Notes under the pieces: generated by a model
Databases searched by the model: none
Told to the model about the DNA's origin: nothing
Seen by the model: the letters and a program-made list of their open reading frames with translations, nothing else
In this document: positions 45,804 through 55,400 of the stretch, one piece after another
Position numbering within the stretch: the first letter of the stretch is position 1
How the letters are laid out: every line of letters starts with the position of its first letter
Translations under genes and position numbers: made by a program
Source of the DNA: Paramarasmius palmivorus
Lineage: Eukaryota; Basidiomycota; Agaricomycetes; Agaricales; Marasmiaceae
DNA length: 64,000 nucleotides
Assembly: GCA_037176845.1 (NCBI GenBank)
Contig: JAYKXP010000048.1
Location: forward strand, 186,001-250,000
Direction of reading: 5' to 3'

Positions 45804-46199
45804 ATGTCTTCGTCTTCGCTTGGCTATCCCTCCATAACCCCGCCAGGGGATATCACCTTATGCTCGAGGTTTTTTCCTGCAGGCACGAATTACATGGTTC
45901 CGGAGTTGGATACTATCACACTGGGAAGCATTTCGCAGGATTCTGCCACCTCTCGTCAAGTCATGCTGCTCAGCTACATTCTGCAACAATACCAACTGTT
46001 CTACCGGGACCTTATTCAAAATATACTACTCAATTTTACCGCGCTTTCGCAAATCAGCTACTCATTCAAGTTCCAAGGGTCAGACTACGCAACCTCGAAT
46101 CTCTCTTCCTATGCTTTTACGGATTACGCCATGTCCTTCAAGATTCACCTTCGCCTCACTGCAGGTTCGACTGGTCCTAGCATTGACGTCACCGCCTGA
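45804..46199 (+). CDS. Hypothetical single-exon protein
   Basis: A 131-codon open frame from the ATG 45804 to a TGA at 46199. The composition looks coding (MVPELDTITLGSISQDSAT, then a hydrophobic-aromatic region LLSYILQQYQLFYRDLIQN, and FTDYAMSFKIHLRLTAGSTG), but I recognise no family. No signal peptide. It lies between the decayed duplicate (start side) and the 3' end of the alcohol dehydrogenase, converging with the latter. An upstream in-frame extension is not supported. It could be an exon of a larger gene or spurious. Confidence 0.4.
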   Translation: MSSSSLGYPSITPPGDITLCSRFFPAGTNYMVPELDTITLGSISQDSATSRQVMLLSYILQQYQLFYRDLIQNILLNFTALSQISYSFKFQGSDYATSNLSSYAFTDYAMSFKIHLRLTAGSTGPSIDVTA

Positions 46200-46355
46200 A
46201 CTCCTGCTAAAGCAGTATACACCTCACTTTCCTTGATGTGAATACCTATTCCTTGGGCTTGGGCAGATCAACCTGGGACGCCAGTATTCTTGACATGTTT
46301 TCAATCTGGTTGCTTGGAGTGATGATATACATTTAAAACACCGCACAATTTGTAT

Positions 46356-47544
46356 CTAAGCCGACTCGTTGACAAGTATCCCGCGGTACCTCATTGTACC
46401 ATCTTGCAGCTTCTTGATAGCAGCCGTAGCGCCATCCGTATTCAAGGGGAAGAGCTCAATATAAGGAGCAATCTTGTTACGGGCAGCAAACTCGAGGAGC
46501 TTATTCCTGACAGACGAAGCCGAAGTTAGTCCCCGCCCACAAGGAGAACTAAATAAAATGCGTACATAATGAAACGCGAAGCAATTTTCGTGCCAATAAT
46601 ACTGATCCCTCGGAATGTCATATCAGGATGAGACGTCACCAGATCTCCCAACGCATATGTCGTCAAGAGAATGTTGGCGTGTTCGTCAAGCAGAGGGTGG
46701 TACATGCCTAGGTGAGTTGGTCCCGAGTTGGTAAGCAACAAGTGCTTGAGCGGTTTCTTCAACCCAAGGTCGGCAAGATTGGTGACACCCTTTGTAGCAT
46801 AGAACTCGGATGCGCCTAGGGCGAGAGCCTCCTCACGTTTGGACTCGGAAGACGAGAAGACGACGACGTCGCAGCCCATCTTGGAGGCGAACTGGATGGC
46901 GAGGTGACCCAGGCCTCCAATGCCAACGATACCGATACGGTCAATGGGCTTGACATGGTCGATGAGTGGCGTGAATACCGTCGCGCCAGCGCCTGGAGGA
47001 TGTATAGGTCAGTGGGCTTTGATCTACCGGTGGAGTGCGACGACCACATACACATGAGAGGAGCAGCGTGCTCCGACTTGAGACCGTCAGGAATAACGAA
47101 CAGCCATTCTTCTTTACGAACAGAAAGGTTGCTGAAGGAGCCTTGGTCGGTGTTGTCGGACGCGAACACTTTTGCATGTTTGCAGTACTGGTCCTCGCTG
47201 GGACCCGACAAGCAATGATCACAGTAGCCACAGGTGGCATGGTTGAAACCCCAGCCTACCCTTTCGCCGACCTTGACACGTTTGCAAGCAGAGCCGACCT
47301 CTTGCACAACGCCGACACCTGAGGAATCAGTCAGTTCTTTCGGTATGGCGAGCGCAACATCGACGAACATACCTTCATGGCCAAGGACCACGTCCATGTG
47401 GAGGAAATGTAGCTCTGAGCCGCATACGCCACTGTGAGTGACCTTGATAACGACCTCGTCGGGCTCGAGAGAGGTGCGGGTGAATGAAGATTGGACAATT
47501 TGTCCAGAAGCCGAACCGCGATATGTAGTGCCTTGGTAAACCAT
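46356..47544 (-). CDS. Zinc-dependent alcohol dehydrogenase (MDR superfamily, cinnamyl/NADP-type)
   Basis: Predicted NAD(P)H-dependent aldehyde/alcohol oxidoreductase, cytosolic. Start 47544 (MVYQGTTYRGSASGQ). The catalytic-zinc region is VTHSGVCGSELHFLHMDVVLGHEG, read in parts: C in GVCGSE and the GHEG motif. The structural-zinc loop is CGYCDHCLSGPSEDQYC near residues 95-111. The Rossmann motif is GIVGIGGLGHLAIQFA, followed by VVVFSSSESKREEAL and the variable C-terminal catalytic half (LLTNSGPTHLGMYHPLL). The last exon encodes NKLLEFAARNKIAPYIELFP and ends RGILVNESA before a stop at 46356. Introns near 47320-47370, 46995-47045 and 46505-46565 keep frame. About 350 residues, as expected. A Ser in SSSESKR after the dinucleotide fold would favour NADP(H), as in cinnamyl alcohol dehydrogenases (inference). 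The substrate is unknown. Confidence 0.9.
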
Positions 47545-49356
47545 CGGGGGTCTGGGAGTAAGATATGTGGAATGGAGACGACAAGAACCAGAAAGCTTTT
47601 ATAGCCACTTCCTACACAGGGTTGGCTCCGAGAGAGGAACCGGCCGTGACTCAAGCTCAAAGGTAGTGGTGAATGAGATAATTAATGTGACGCAGAATCG
47701 GAAGGCAACCGATGGCCAAGAGCTAGGCATGACTCGCTATAAATGGGACTCTATCTGATTTCGATTGAAACCTGAACGAAGCAAAGGACTATTGAAAGAG
47801 AGGTGACGAGCGATGTGGGATATGCGAGCGATGTGAACGGACAAGTGCGGAGCCTGGAGGAATAAGTTCAACAAATCGTCAGGATAAGATGTTTATCACG
47901 AACTAATTGTATAAGACCAAGTCTTTCTAGCGTTTCTATGTTTTCTCTTCCAAGGCATATGACCCTCGCTGTATCCGATCCACAATCCTGATAAGGATTC
48001 TTGAATTTAGCCGACAAGCAGAATCAAAATTGGGCTCCTTCTCGAAAGTTTGTCTTGGCCGCGACAGGATCTAGAGGCTATTAGGAAGATGATCAATGAA
48101 ATCAGACGATATGAACGCACCACGAAGCTTCAAAACTTTCCAATCGCCTTCGATGTAGCTCATAACACTACCACTAACACCTTGACGTGTCAGTGGAAGC
48201 ACCCAGTAGGTAAGTGACAGCAAATATCTTCGTAAGAGCCATAAATCTGGGCTATCGCCGCTACATATAAGCTGGTCTTTGTTCTACAAAATCATATGGA
48301 ACGCACCATGACATGAAATTTGGATATTCTTAGACGTCGTCCGTTCGCCTGAGTAAGTGAGTTGGATATCCGTGAGATGTGTGTGGGTCGATGTCCTCAA
48401 ACGCTCGTCATCAACATCCGCCAATTATATCTCGGGTTCGAGTGGGTCCAAGCTCAAACCTGTACAGGAAAACGGTGAATTACAAGTGAATGCCATATTC
48501 AAAGACACTGCGAAAGGAGGTACATACCGGCGAGTGGAAAGCTAACAGTCGCAGAGAGCGCTGTATCTATGTAACGACTTCATGCGAGAGTTCAAATTTT
48601 GAGTAAGGACGGTATTATGTTCACAGTGAAAGGTGAAAACGGAGAGTCACAGTGTAAAATTTTGAAGGTCACAGAACGCGGAACTGTCACTTGCACGTGT
48701 CGATGTGACCAGGCAATGGGCCAACGGCGTCGCTTTTTACTCAATTCTACCAACTGCTCGTGCTGATCGACTTGGAGGCATAATCAAAGAAGCACCGAGA
48801 AGATTATCCACCTATCACGTCAACTTCTCCCTAGAACGTACTTCGAGTCCACATCCGTCGCGTACGGACCAAGCTAGCCAATGTGGTGTTCCTCTACGCC
48901 CGAATCTCACCACATCATAGGACCTCGGATAGGTACCGCGCCAGGCGCAAGGACTTCTGATTCAATGTGCGCTTTCATCGGTACGGCTTAGTAAATTGCG
49001 GGTGAAAGATAGCGTTCTCGTCTCGTAAGTAGTCGTTTCATTTGTTCGGGTCTCGAAGTTTGGATGGAGCCCCATGGTCTTCGTGAAAAAAGAAACACGC
49101 AGAAGACCGTAGTGTTAGCTTCACGGGCACCATTCGCTACAGTCGTGGAAATTTGAACCTATGAAGGGTATATGATACAGCCAATATTATTATACTGTCT
49201 TCAAACCGAACAACGGCCCAACATGGCGAGGCCGAGAGGTTCTAGGAACAAGACATCATGCATCAGGCGTTGCTCAAACAGTGAGAAACAGCGAGAGGAT
49301 CACGACGAGACTCTTGAGGGGTGCTTTGCGATACATACAGGAACAGTAACCGTGTT
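47545..49356. other. About 1.8 kb without a supported gene
   Basis: A TATA-like element for the alcohol dehydrogenase is at 47596-47603 (CTTTTATA on the plus strand, 52-59 bases before its ATG). The rest shows short open stretches on both strands (for example 48357-48545 and 48705-48920) without motif or splice continuity. I see no repeat structure. A plus-strand open stretch at 49172-49558 overlaps the 3' part of the Smr gene in antisense and is not a gene. Confidence 0.35.
47596..47603 (-). promoter_or_regulatory. Probable TATA element of the alcohol dehydrogenase
   Basis: Reads TATAAAAG on the minus strand, 52-59 bases upstream of the ATG at 47544. Spacing agrees with the elements before 8690 and 11295. 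Positional support only. Confidence 0.5.
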
Positions 49357-50269
49357 CTACATGACGATACAGTTGTCGTCCTTTGTCTCGAGCCTCCTGG
49401 CTAGTTCATCTGGGCCAACACCTCGGTCTCTTGCTGTGTTTACTTGGACGACAAGTACGCCCGCATTTTCGGGATCAAGCTCAGCAATGAGCTGGTGTCT
49501 ATTCGCGTCGGATTTATTGACACGGTTTTCAGAGCTTTCAGACTATAGACGCACTTGATCATGAGCTCTTCAATGGCAGGTTTAATTTTCGCTACTCCGC
49601 CGGTCGAATGGAGACCTTTGCCTGTTCATAGCCAAGGTTCTTGAGCATTTTATTGTGGAAAGAACACCCAACACCCACCAACAATTAGCCTTACTTCATG
49701 CTGGCCGTTCATTTTCGCCTCTTCCAGCGACCGGTCGGTGTACTCAATAGCTTCTTTGACATATAATCCATGCAAATCGATCTCTCCAGGAGCACTGTCC
49801 TTGTTATTCTCTACGAATTACTCAGCCCCGACTCATTCATCCAAAGGAGGGAAACTCACCAATGAAGATCCATTCGCTCGCTTCTCTATTCAACTTTTCC
49901 ATCTGTTGTTGATGTTCCTTCCCTTCGTTACTCAGTTCCTTCGCCCTAGCACCATCCCCATTATGATATGCTTCTTGAGATTCTCGGAAGCAGTTTGCCA
50001 TAGCATCGCCTTCTTCATTAGCCCGTTTTCGCAGATCTAAGTAGTAGGGGTTAGATTGGTTAATTTGGTTCTGGTCTTGGTCCTGGTGTCCATGAGGTGG
50101 ATATTCGTGAGAAGGGTAGCCTTCTTGTTGATGAGGGTAATGTCCCGGAAACTGTGGATGATCTTGAGCCGGCTGCTGCTGTTGCCGGCACTTCCGGCCA
50201 CTGTCGGACCGGATAGTCGTGACTAGCCTCGATTTTCTTTCTTCTTTTGTTATGCACGATTTTACTCAT
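49357..50269 (-). CDS. DUF1771-Smr domain protein
   Basis: Smr domains bind or cleave nucleic acids; fungal and animal members with a preceding DUF1771 helix are linked to RNA metabolism. Sequence order: a Gln/His/Pro-rich N-terminus (HYPHQQEGYPSHEYPPHG), DUF1771 helices (YYLDLRKRANEEGDAM, AYHNGDGARAKELSNEG), then Smr: EIDLHGLYVKEAIEYTDRSL, LIVGKGLHSTGGVAKIKPAI (rebuilt across an intron of about 54 nt), EELMIKHQLIAELDPENAGV (across a second 54-nt GTGCGT-AG intron) and a C-terminal tail ending NCIVM at 49357. The D-L-H-G and G-K-G-x-H-S motifs are both complete. The 5' end is unclear: the ATG at 50269 is one base out of frame with the Gln-rich part, so a small intron or another start is needed. 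About 230 residues. Confidence 0.85.
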
Positions 50270-50283
50270 GTACCTTGACTACC

Positions 50284-50543
50284 ATGTCCTCTCACTATCG
50301 ACTTGATGGCATCAACCACGGGAGCTGGTCCAAAAATCTACTGGCTGAAAAGGTGAGTCTCGCTCGGTCTTTGGAAAACTTTCATTTTATTGATTTTTGG
50401 TACGCAGTCAGCGCGCATGAACCAAGAAAAACGCAATTGACGACACATACGAAGCTGTATTGTCAAGCCTTGTAGGGTTCAAAGCCGATGGATACGCAGG
50501 AGAACTGGAATGGCCCTTTGTGCGATGCAGCTTCGAATGTTAA
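50284..50543 (+). CDS. Possible small two-exon protein
   Basis: Weak model. Exon 50284-50352 (MSSHYRLDGINHGSWSKNLL), GTGAGT donor, acceptor AG at 50425-50426, exon 50427-50543 (KNAIDDTYEAVLSSLVGF, end VRCSFEC) in phase, 61 residues. Composition is protein-like, but I know no family. Its ATG is only 14 bases from the nominal start of the divergent Smr gene, which is odd and lowers confidence. It may be the first exons of a larger gene whose later exons I could not place. Confidence 0.3.
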
Positions 50544-50928
50544 CTTAGTTGCACCTGGGGTCGAACATCGAACAAGAAGTCATCATTCTTCAATTTGTAG
50601 GAAGTATATCAATCGGACTCCAAATGGCTGCATAGCCTCGCCAGAACTCTGGATTGGTCTATCCTGAAGTTCTTGCTTTTGACTAGCACTCCGAGTACGT
50701 TTCAAACTTGCCTATGATCGTACAGCCCTAATGCAATGGCATCTAGTCACCATCCAAGTTGATTTTTGACTACGGATGCACCGGAATCCTGAACGAGGTA
50801 AGTAATGGCAACAGTTTCGTTTGAACAATTTGGTGTCCTAAATCCTCACGCCATTGATGTCACCAGGCAACAACTGACATGAGGAATATAAATACCTCCC
50901 TCAAGGTTCCTGTCTTTCTAATTACAAC
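50544..50928. other. Spacer upstream of the pseudokinase gene
   Basis: No supported gene. A TATA-like AATATAAATA lies near 50884-50893, about 35-45 bases before the ATG at 50929, so this region is likely the promoter of the next gene. Confidence 0.4.
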
Positions 50929-53435
50929 ATGCCTCGTCATTACATCCCCCCGTTGGTCACAGTGTTGAGCGGTGTGACCTCTGTAAGTTTAATCTCTTCC
51001 CTCCCCTTCTCCATACTCATACAAAAAACAGGCTTTGTCCAAGATTCCTGAACCGATCTCCGCCTCTGTGCTCGAAGTTCTTGACAGCATTCTCAAGGTT
51101 GTGGAACAGGTATGACAGGTTCCCATGTCCACCGCCAATGATGTTTTGAAACCGAGTTACATATAAGACCAGCGACAACAAATATCAGCTCCAGTTGCTA
51201 TTCGTCCGTGTATGTGACATCCTCAAATCGCTACAAGTCCCGGAGGCTTTCGTCGGAGATGATTCGCTCCAAAAGAGTGCCGATCAGCTCATAGAGTATG
51301 TCCCCAGACCTTCGTGGCCAATTGGTGCTAACACCCTTCTCAAATTTCAGGAACTTAGAAGCCATCAGAGATTTCGCAGTTGCGACCAAAAGCAAGAACT
51401 TCTTCAAGGCGATGATACAAGTTGATGACATCCGATTCAAAATCGAAGAGTTGGAGCGGAGGTTGTGGTCTTCGTGTCTAGCATTCCAGGTACGCTAATT
51501 ACTCTTCGCCAGTGCTGTGTCATTGAAGCCGTGCCTCGCAGAACTCTGCCCTCATCACCGCCAACAGGAAGCTCGACAAGCTCTGGGAATTAGCTGCCAA
51601 CAGTGACAAGAACCGGATATCAGCTGAACAGCTTCACGAGGCCCAGATGCGAGATCAGAGCGCGCAACTCAAACGTATTCAAGATGCGCTCGAATCGTTG
51701 TCAAAACCGTCTCCGGACCTTCGCCCGCTCGATGAATTATTGGAGACACTCGATGTCAACCCTATCGTAACTATGACGGGTATGAGCGCTCTCCTTGAGA
51801 GGCATGAACTGGGCCGGGTAAAGTTGCGAGATGAAGAGGTCAAGTTTTTGAGAGCTGGTATAAGCCGTCTGAGGGACCAGTCGGCTGCAGCGTCTACAGC
51901 CAAGGTCAAATCTTGGACAGTGACCAGTTTTGAGGTGGAGAAGGGATTCCTTTTAGGATGGGATACGACCTCGATGGTCCGAAGCGCTCGATGGCTAGGT
52001 AAACGTGTGGGCATGATTGAGGTAGTCGATGAGAAAGTAGTTCATCGCTTCGTCAAGATGTGGAAAGGCTTGCGGAGCAATCGTATACAGGGTACGTATA
52101 GCATTACCGATCCCCATATGAACAAGGTCTCATTCGCATTTTGAGCCAGGTCTATTAGGAGCTTCTACCGTTGATAAACCTCCCTTTCTTTTGGTTCCAC
52201 ATCCCAATCTTAGCCTTGTTGAGTATATTCGGACAGGCTCAAGACAAGGACGCTACCTCGCCCTGTTTCTCGAAGTAGCACGGTGCTTGGAATACCTGCA
52301 TACCCGCGATTTGCCTGTCATACACGGAGGGATATGCTCTGTAAGCTCAAAGTGTTCCTCAGTTTTGGTCAGCTGATTGAATTCTCACTAGACTTCGCTT
52401 ACCGTCGACGAAGAAGGCAATGTCAGCCTTTCGTCTGTTGGAATCAAACCAGAAGACCTTGCTATGTCAGAGGAACAGCGGCAGACCCTATACTGCGATC
52501 TTGAACGATGGCGCGCGCCCGAGATCCGCGGCGAAGCAAATGGCAATTACACACAAGCTTCGGATGTATTCGCTCTGGGAGTCGTCTTCTCTGATATCCT
52601 TGATACTATGGCAGACCAGAAACTACCCCATACCGTCCGACCCATACCTAAGGAGCTAGTCACCGAGTTGGTTCGGGAGTGCACAGCAGACGACCCAGGA
52701 CGCCGTCCGAGCGTTTCTCAAGTAGTTGAACGACTCCAAGAGAAATGCACCAATGTTTTGTCGACAGATCTCATGGCGGTTGCCCCATCCAGCAGAGAGA
52801 CTGATCTGCCCGATGGAGTACTGGACTCGAATCGGTGGCGTGTTGCGTTCTTCTCGCACCGAGTGCCTACGTTCGCCAGCGATCCAGATCACAATATCAA
52901 CTATGTATCCTCCGCACCTCTTCCTGGTTCTACTGAACACCCGTTGCGCCAATTGTGTATTGAAGTTCAGTGTCACGACCAGGGCAAAGACTATACCGGT
53001 GAGTCATCATTACAGTCAATCAACATCAAATCTCTCATACCTTCTATGCTTCAGATGCACATCCACGCGACGGTGCTTGGGCATGGGTAGAACTTTCTCT
53101 TCATCGTGCAAATCCCGATGGAACGAGATATCAAGTCGACCTTGAGAAGGAGTTGAAAGGCCATCCTCGTGGCTTCATGGTTGACGATACACGATATGAA
53201 ATTTTACGGTGCCCCTTTGCGGACGATACTCCACGTGTGCATCGCGTCACATTAGACCATCGGAATCCATTCGTGAAGGCCGCGAGGAAGGGAGATATGG
53301 TTGTTTTGAACCCGAGAGCAAGGTCGGTCCCTTTCCTGATGTGCATCCTCGCAGCTGGTTAACTTGTGGTTGAAAGGTTTCCTGGATGGTTCATTATCGT
53401 TTATTCTGCCGAGATGCAGGTCGTGACTGAGTAGT
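50929..53435 (+). CDS. Helical-bundle plus pseudokinase protein (MLKL-like architecture)
   Basis: Predicted signalling protein, catalytically dead. Start 50929 (MPRHYIPPLVTVLSGVTSAL); introns at about 50983, 51111, 51298, 51490, 52092, 52340 and 53000. Residues 1-150 form amphipathic helices (SVLEVLDSILKVVEQL, LFVRVCDILKSLQVPEAF, FKAMIQVDDIRFKIEELERR), like the four-helix bundles ahead of kinase or NTPase domains in fungi and in MLKL. A linker follows, then a kinase-like domain: glycine-loop region SFEVEKGFLLGWD, GKRVGMIEV in place of V-A-I-K, HGGICSTSLTV in place of H-R-D...N, LSSVGI in place of DFG, but a kept RAPEI and SDVFALGVVFSDI. A C-terminal beta domain ends NPRARFPGWFIIVYSAEMQV, joined across the last intron (53322-53378). 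No signal peptide or transmembrane segment. Substrate binding and partners unknown. Confidence 0.84.
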
Positions 53436-53711
53436 CGTCGTGATGGTTGGAACTCGACAAATTAGATGTTTGCAGACACTCGGTGAATAGATAGGATAGA
53501 TTGATACCCAGCGTGTTAACCGGCAATCACGAAGCTAAAAGCTAAGTGTTGTTGTCAAACGTTCATCATTGCACAACCTCGAAAGGGGTGGCTAGTTCCA
53601 AATTTGATAAAAAGGATATAACCCAATGGCCAGCACATTTCAAAAGATACGTGGTGGGTCGATGCGGAGTCATAACAAGAACAAACTAAAGCTGTCTCTT
53701 CTTCCGCTATC

Positions 53712-55400
53712 ATGGCGATTGCATCCGCCGGCCAGATTTTTAGCATCTATGAAAGGTTCAAGAAAAACCCGACCGATGTGCAACAGAGGGAAGGAGAATC
53801 TGAAGAGGATTGGCTCAAAAGGATTCGCGAAGGAGCCGACTACACTATCCCTTGGGCTACCAAAGAGTTCTTGAAGGGCTGTAAAGATGGACAGTCTTTG
53901 GAGGACTGGATGAAACGATATTACACCAACCATTGCTCCAATCGCGGAAAATCTGGGGAAACGTATGTTTATGAGTTGGGTTATACTTCTCTGACATGCT
54001 GAACGTTACTTCCTCCCAGAAAACCGGTCATCCAGCAGTGAGTATACATGCTATCTCGGCGAACTACTACATTCTTATTCCATGGTCTTGAAAAGCCTTC
54101 CAACTCCTTCTCCCCCTTCTCCTGATCCCCAACAGACTAGTTCCAACCTGTTCACCCCGACTCCGGATCCTCCATCCACCTCAAGGTCGACAGGAAAAGC
54201 ACCGGAACTCGAGCGGATCACCGACGACGATTCGGATGACGACCTTGTAGTTTCTGTCACCACGCGTCGAAATGCATGGAAAGCCGAGAAAAAGGACCTG
54301 TTGTCCAAGATGGGGTGTCTCAGAACAGAAAATGCAAGCTTGAGAGAAGAGATTGAGACCCTACGCGCTCAAGCAGGTTCACGACAGGATGGCAGCCAGA
54401 GGGCAGCTTCGGAGACTACAATGGCAGAGAAAGAGGGTGAGTACCTTTGTACTGAAAGAAAGGAGATAACTAATAACAGGTCTGAAGGTCTCCGAAAAAA
54501 AGTAGAAGACGAGGAAACGGCACGAGGTGTATTACAGGCTAAACTCAAGGAGAGAGATACTACTTTGGCTGCTAAAACACAGGAGGTGGACGGTAAGCCG
54601 TTATCGGTTATCTCTTGTTGAAGTGAGGGGTGTTAACGAGAAATATAGCTTTGAGGGAGGAACTAAGCAGGTACAAACATGCTCAAGAAGAGAACGAACG
54701 CAAGAAAAACGATCTGGAGGCATCGTTAAACGAGAAGCTGAGAGGTTCACTGACCCGATATCTCGATGACCTTCCATACATCTGATACACTTCTTCAGTG
54801 AAAACCGCACGAGTTCTTGTACTGGAGAATGCGCTGCAGGATACGCGTATGGATAGCCGTATGATTCAGGAAGATATCCGTGAACTATCAAAAATGAAGG
54901 ACGAACTTTTGCTCCAGTCGCAGCGCTTCGAGGAAGAGCTTACCCGAGAACGCGCCTTATCAGAAGACGCTCGAGGAAGGCTTGAAGGGCTACAGGAGGA
55001 GACAGCCGAACTCACAGGTACGGACTAGGGTGATGATATACAACGGTGTAGGTTCATTTCCATTCTTCCCAGGCCAAGTTACCGACTTGAAGGGGTGCAT
55101 CGCGGCAACGTTTGCGAATGGTAACGTTTCCTTCTGCCGTCCTATCACCGACCAAAACTAAAGAATTCTCCCGCAGACAGAATACTTCTCAAGGGTCTCG
55201 CCAGCCAATTCGCTAACGCAGCGAAGGATCTTTCGGGAAATGATAGTCCCAACGCCCGGGCTATAATCAAAGCCTGCGAAGACCTGGAAAGACAGTTGAA
55301 CGCGCTCGCCAGGACAAAACTCGAATCACCGACTGGCGGAAGACCACTCGAAGACCCGGGAGACGGTGAGCGTTCGCCTAAACGGGCAAGAACTGAATGA
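53712..55400 (+). CDS. Class A coiled-coil protein, copy 4
   Basis: Relative of the genes at 14603, 16205 and 32837. Start 53712 with QIFSIYERFKKNPTDVQQ, then EGESEEDWLKRIREG, KEFLKGCKDGQSLEDWMKRY; here the usual R-I-N-P-x-G reads R-I-R-E-G. A Ser/Thr/Pro linker (FTPTPDPPSTSRSTGK) and an acidic patch (TDDDSDDDLVV) lead to a long coiled coil over several exons: NASLREEIETLRAQ, LRKKVEDEETARGVLQAKL, LREELSRYKHAQEENERKK, EDARGRLEGLQEETAEL. The C-terminal hairpin is LLKGLASQFANAAKDL / AIIKACEDLERQLNAL, followed by a Pro/Gly linker and SPKRARTE. Exons remain open and in phase at all junctions examined. The gene follows the pseudokinase gene in the same direction, with class B copy 4 next. Confidence 0.76.

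Noticed and set aside
49172..49558. Plus-strand open frame of 128 codons
   Set aside because: It is antisense to the Smr exon, whose D-L-H-G and G-K-G-x-H-S motifs are unambiguous.
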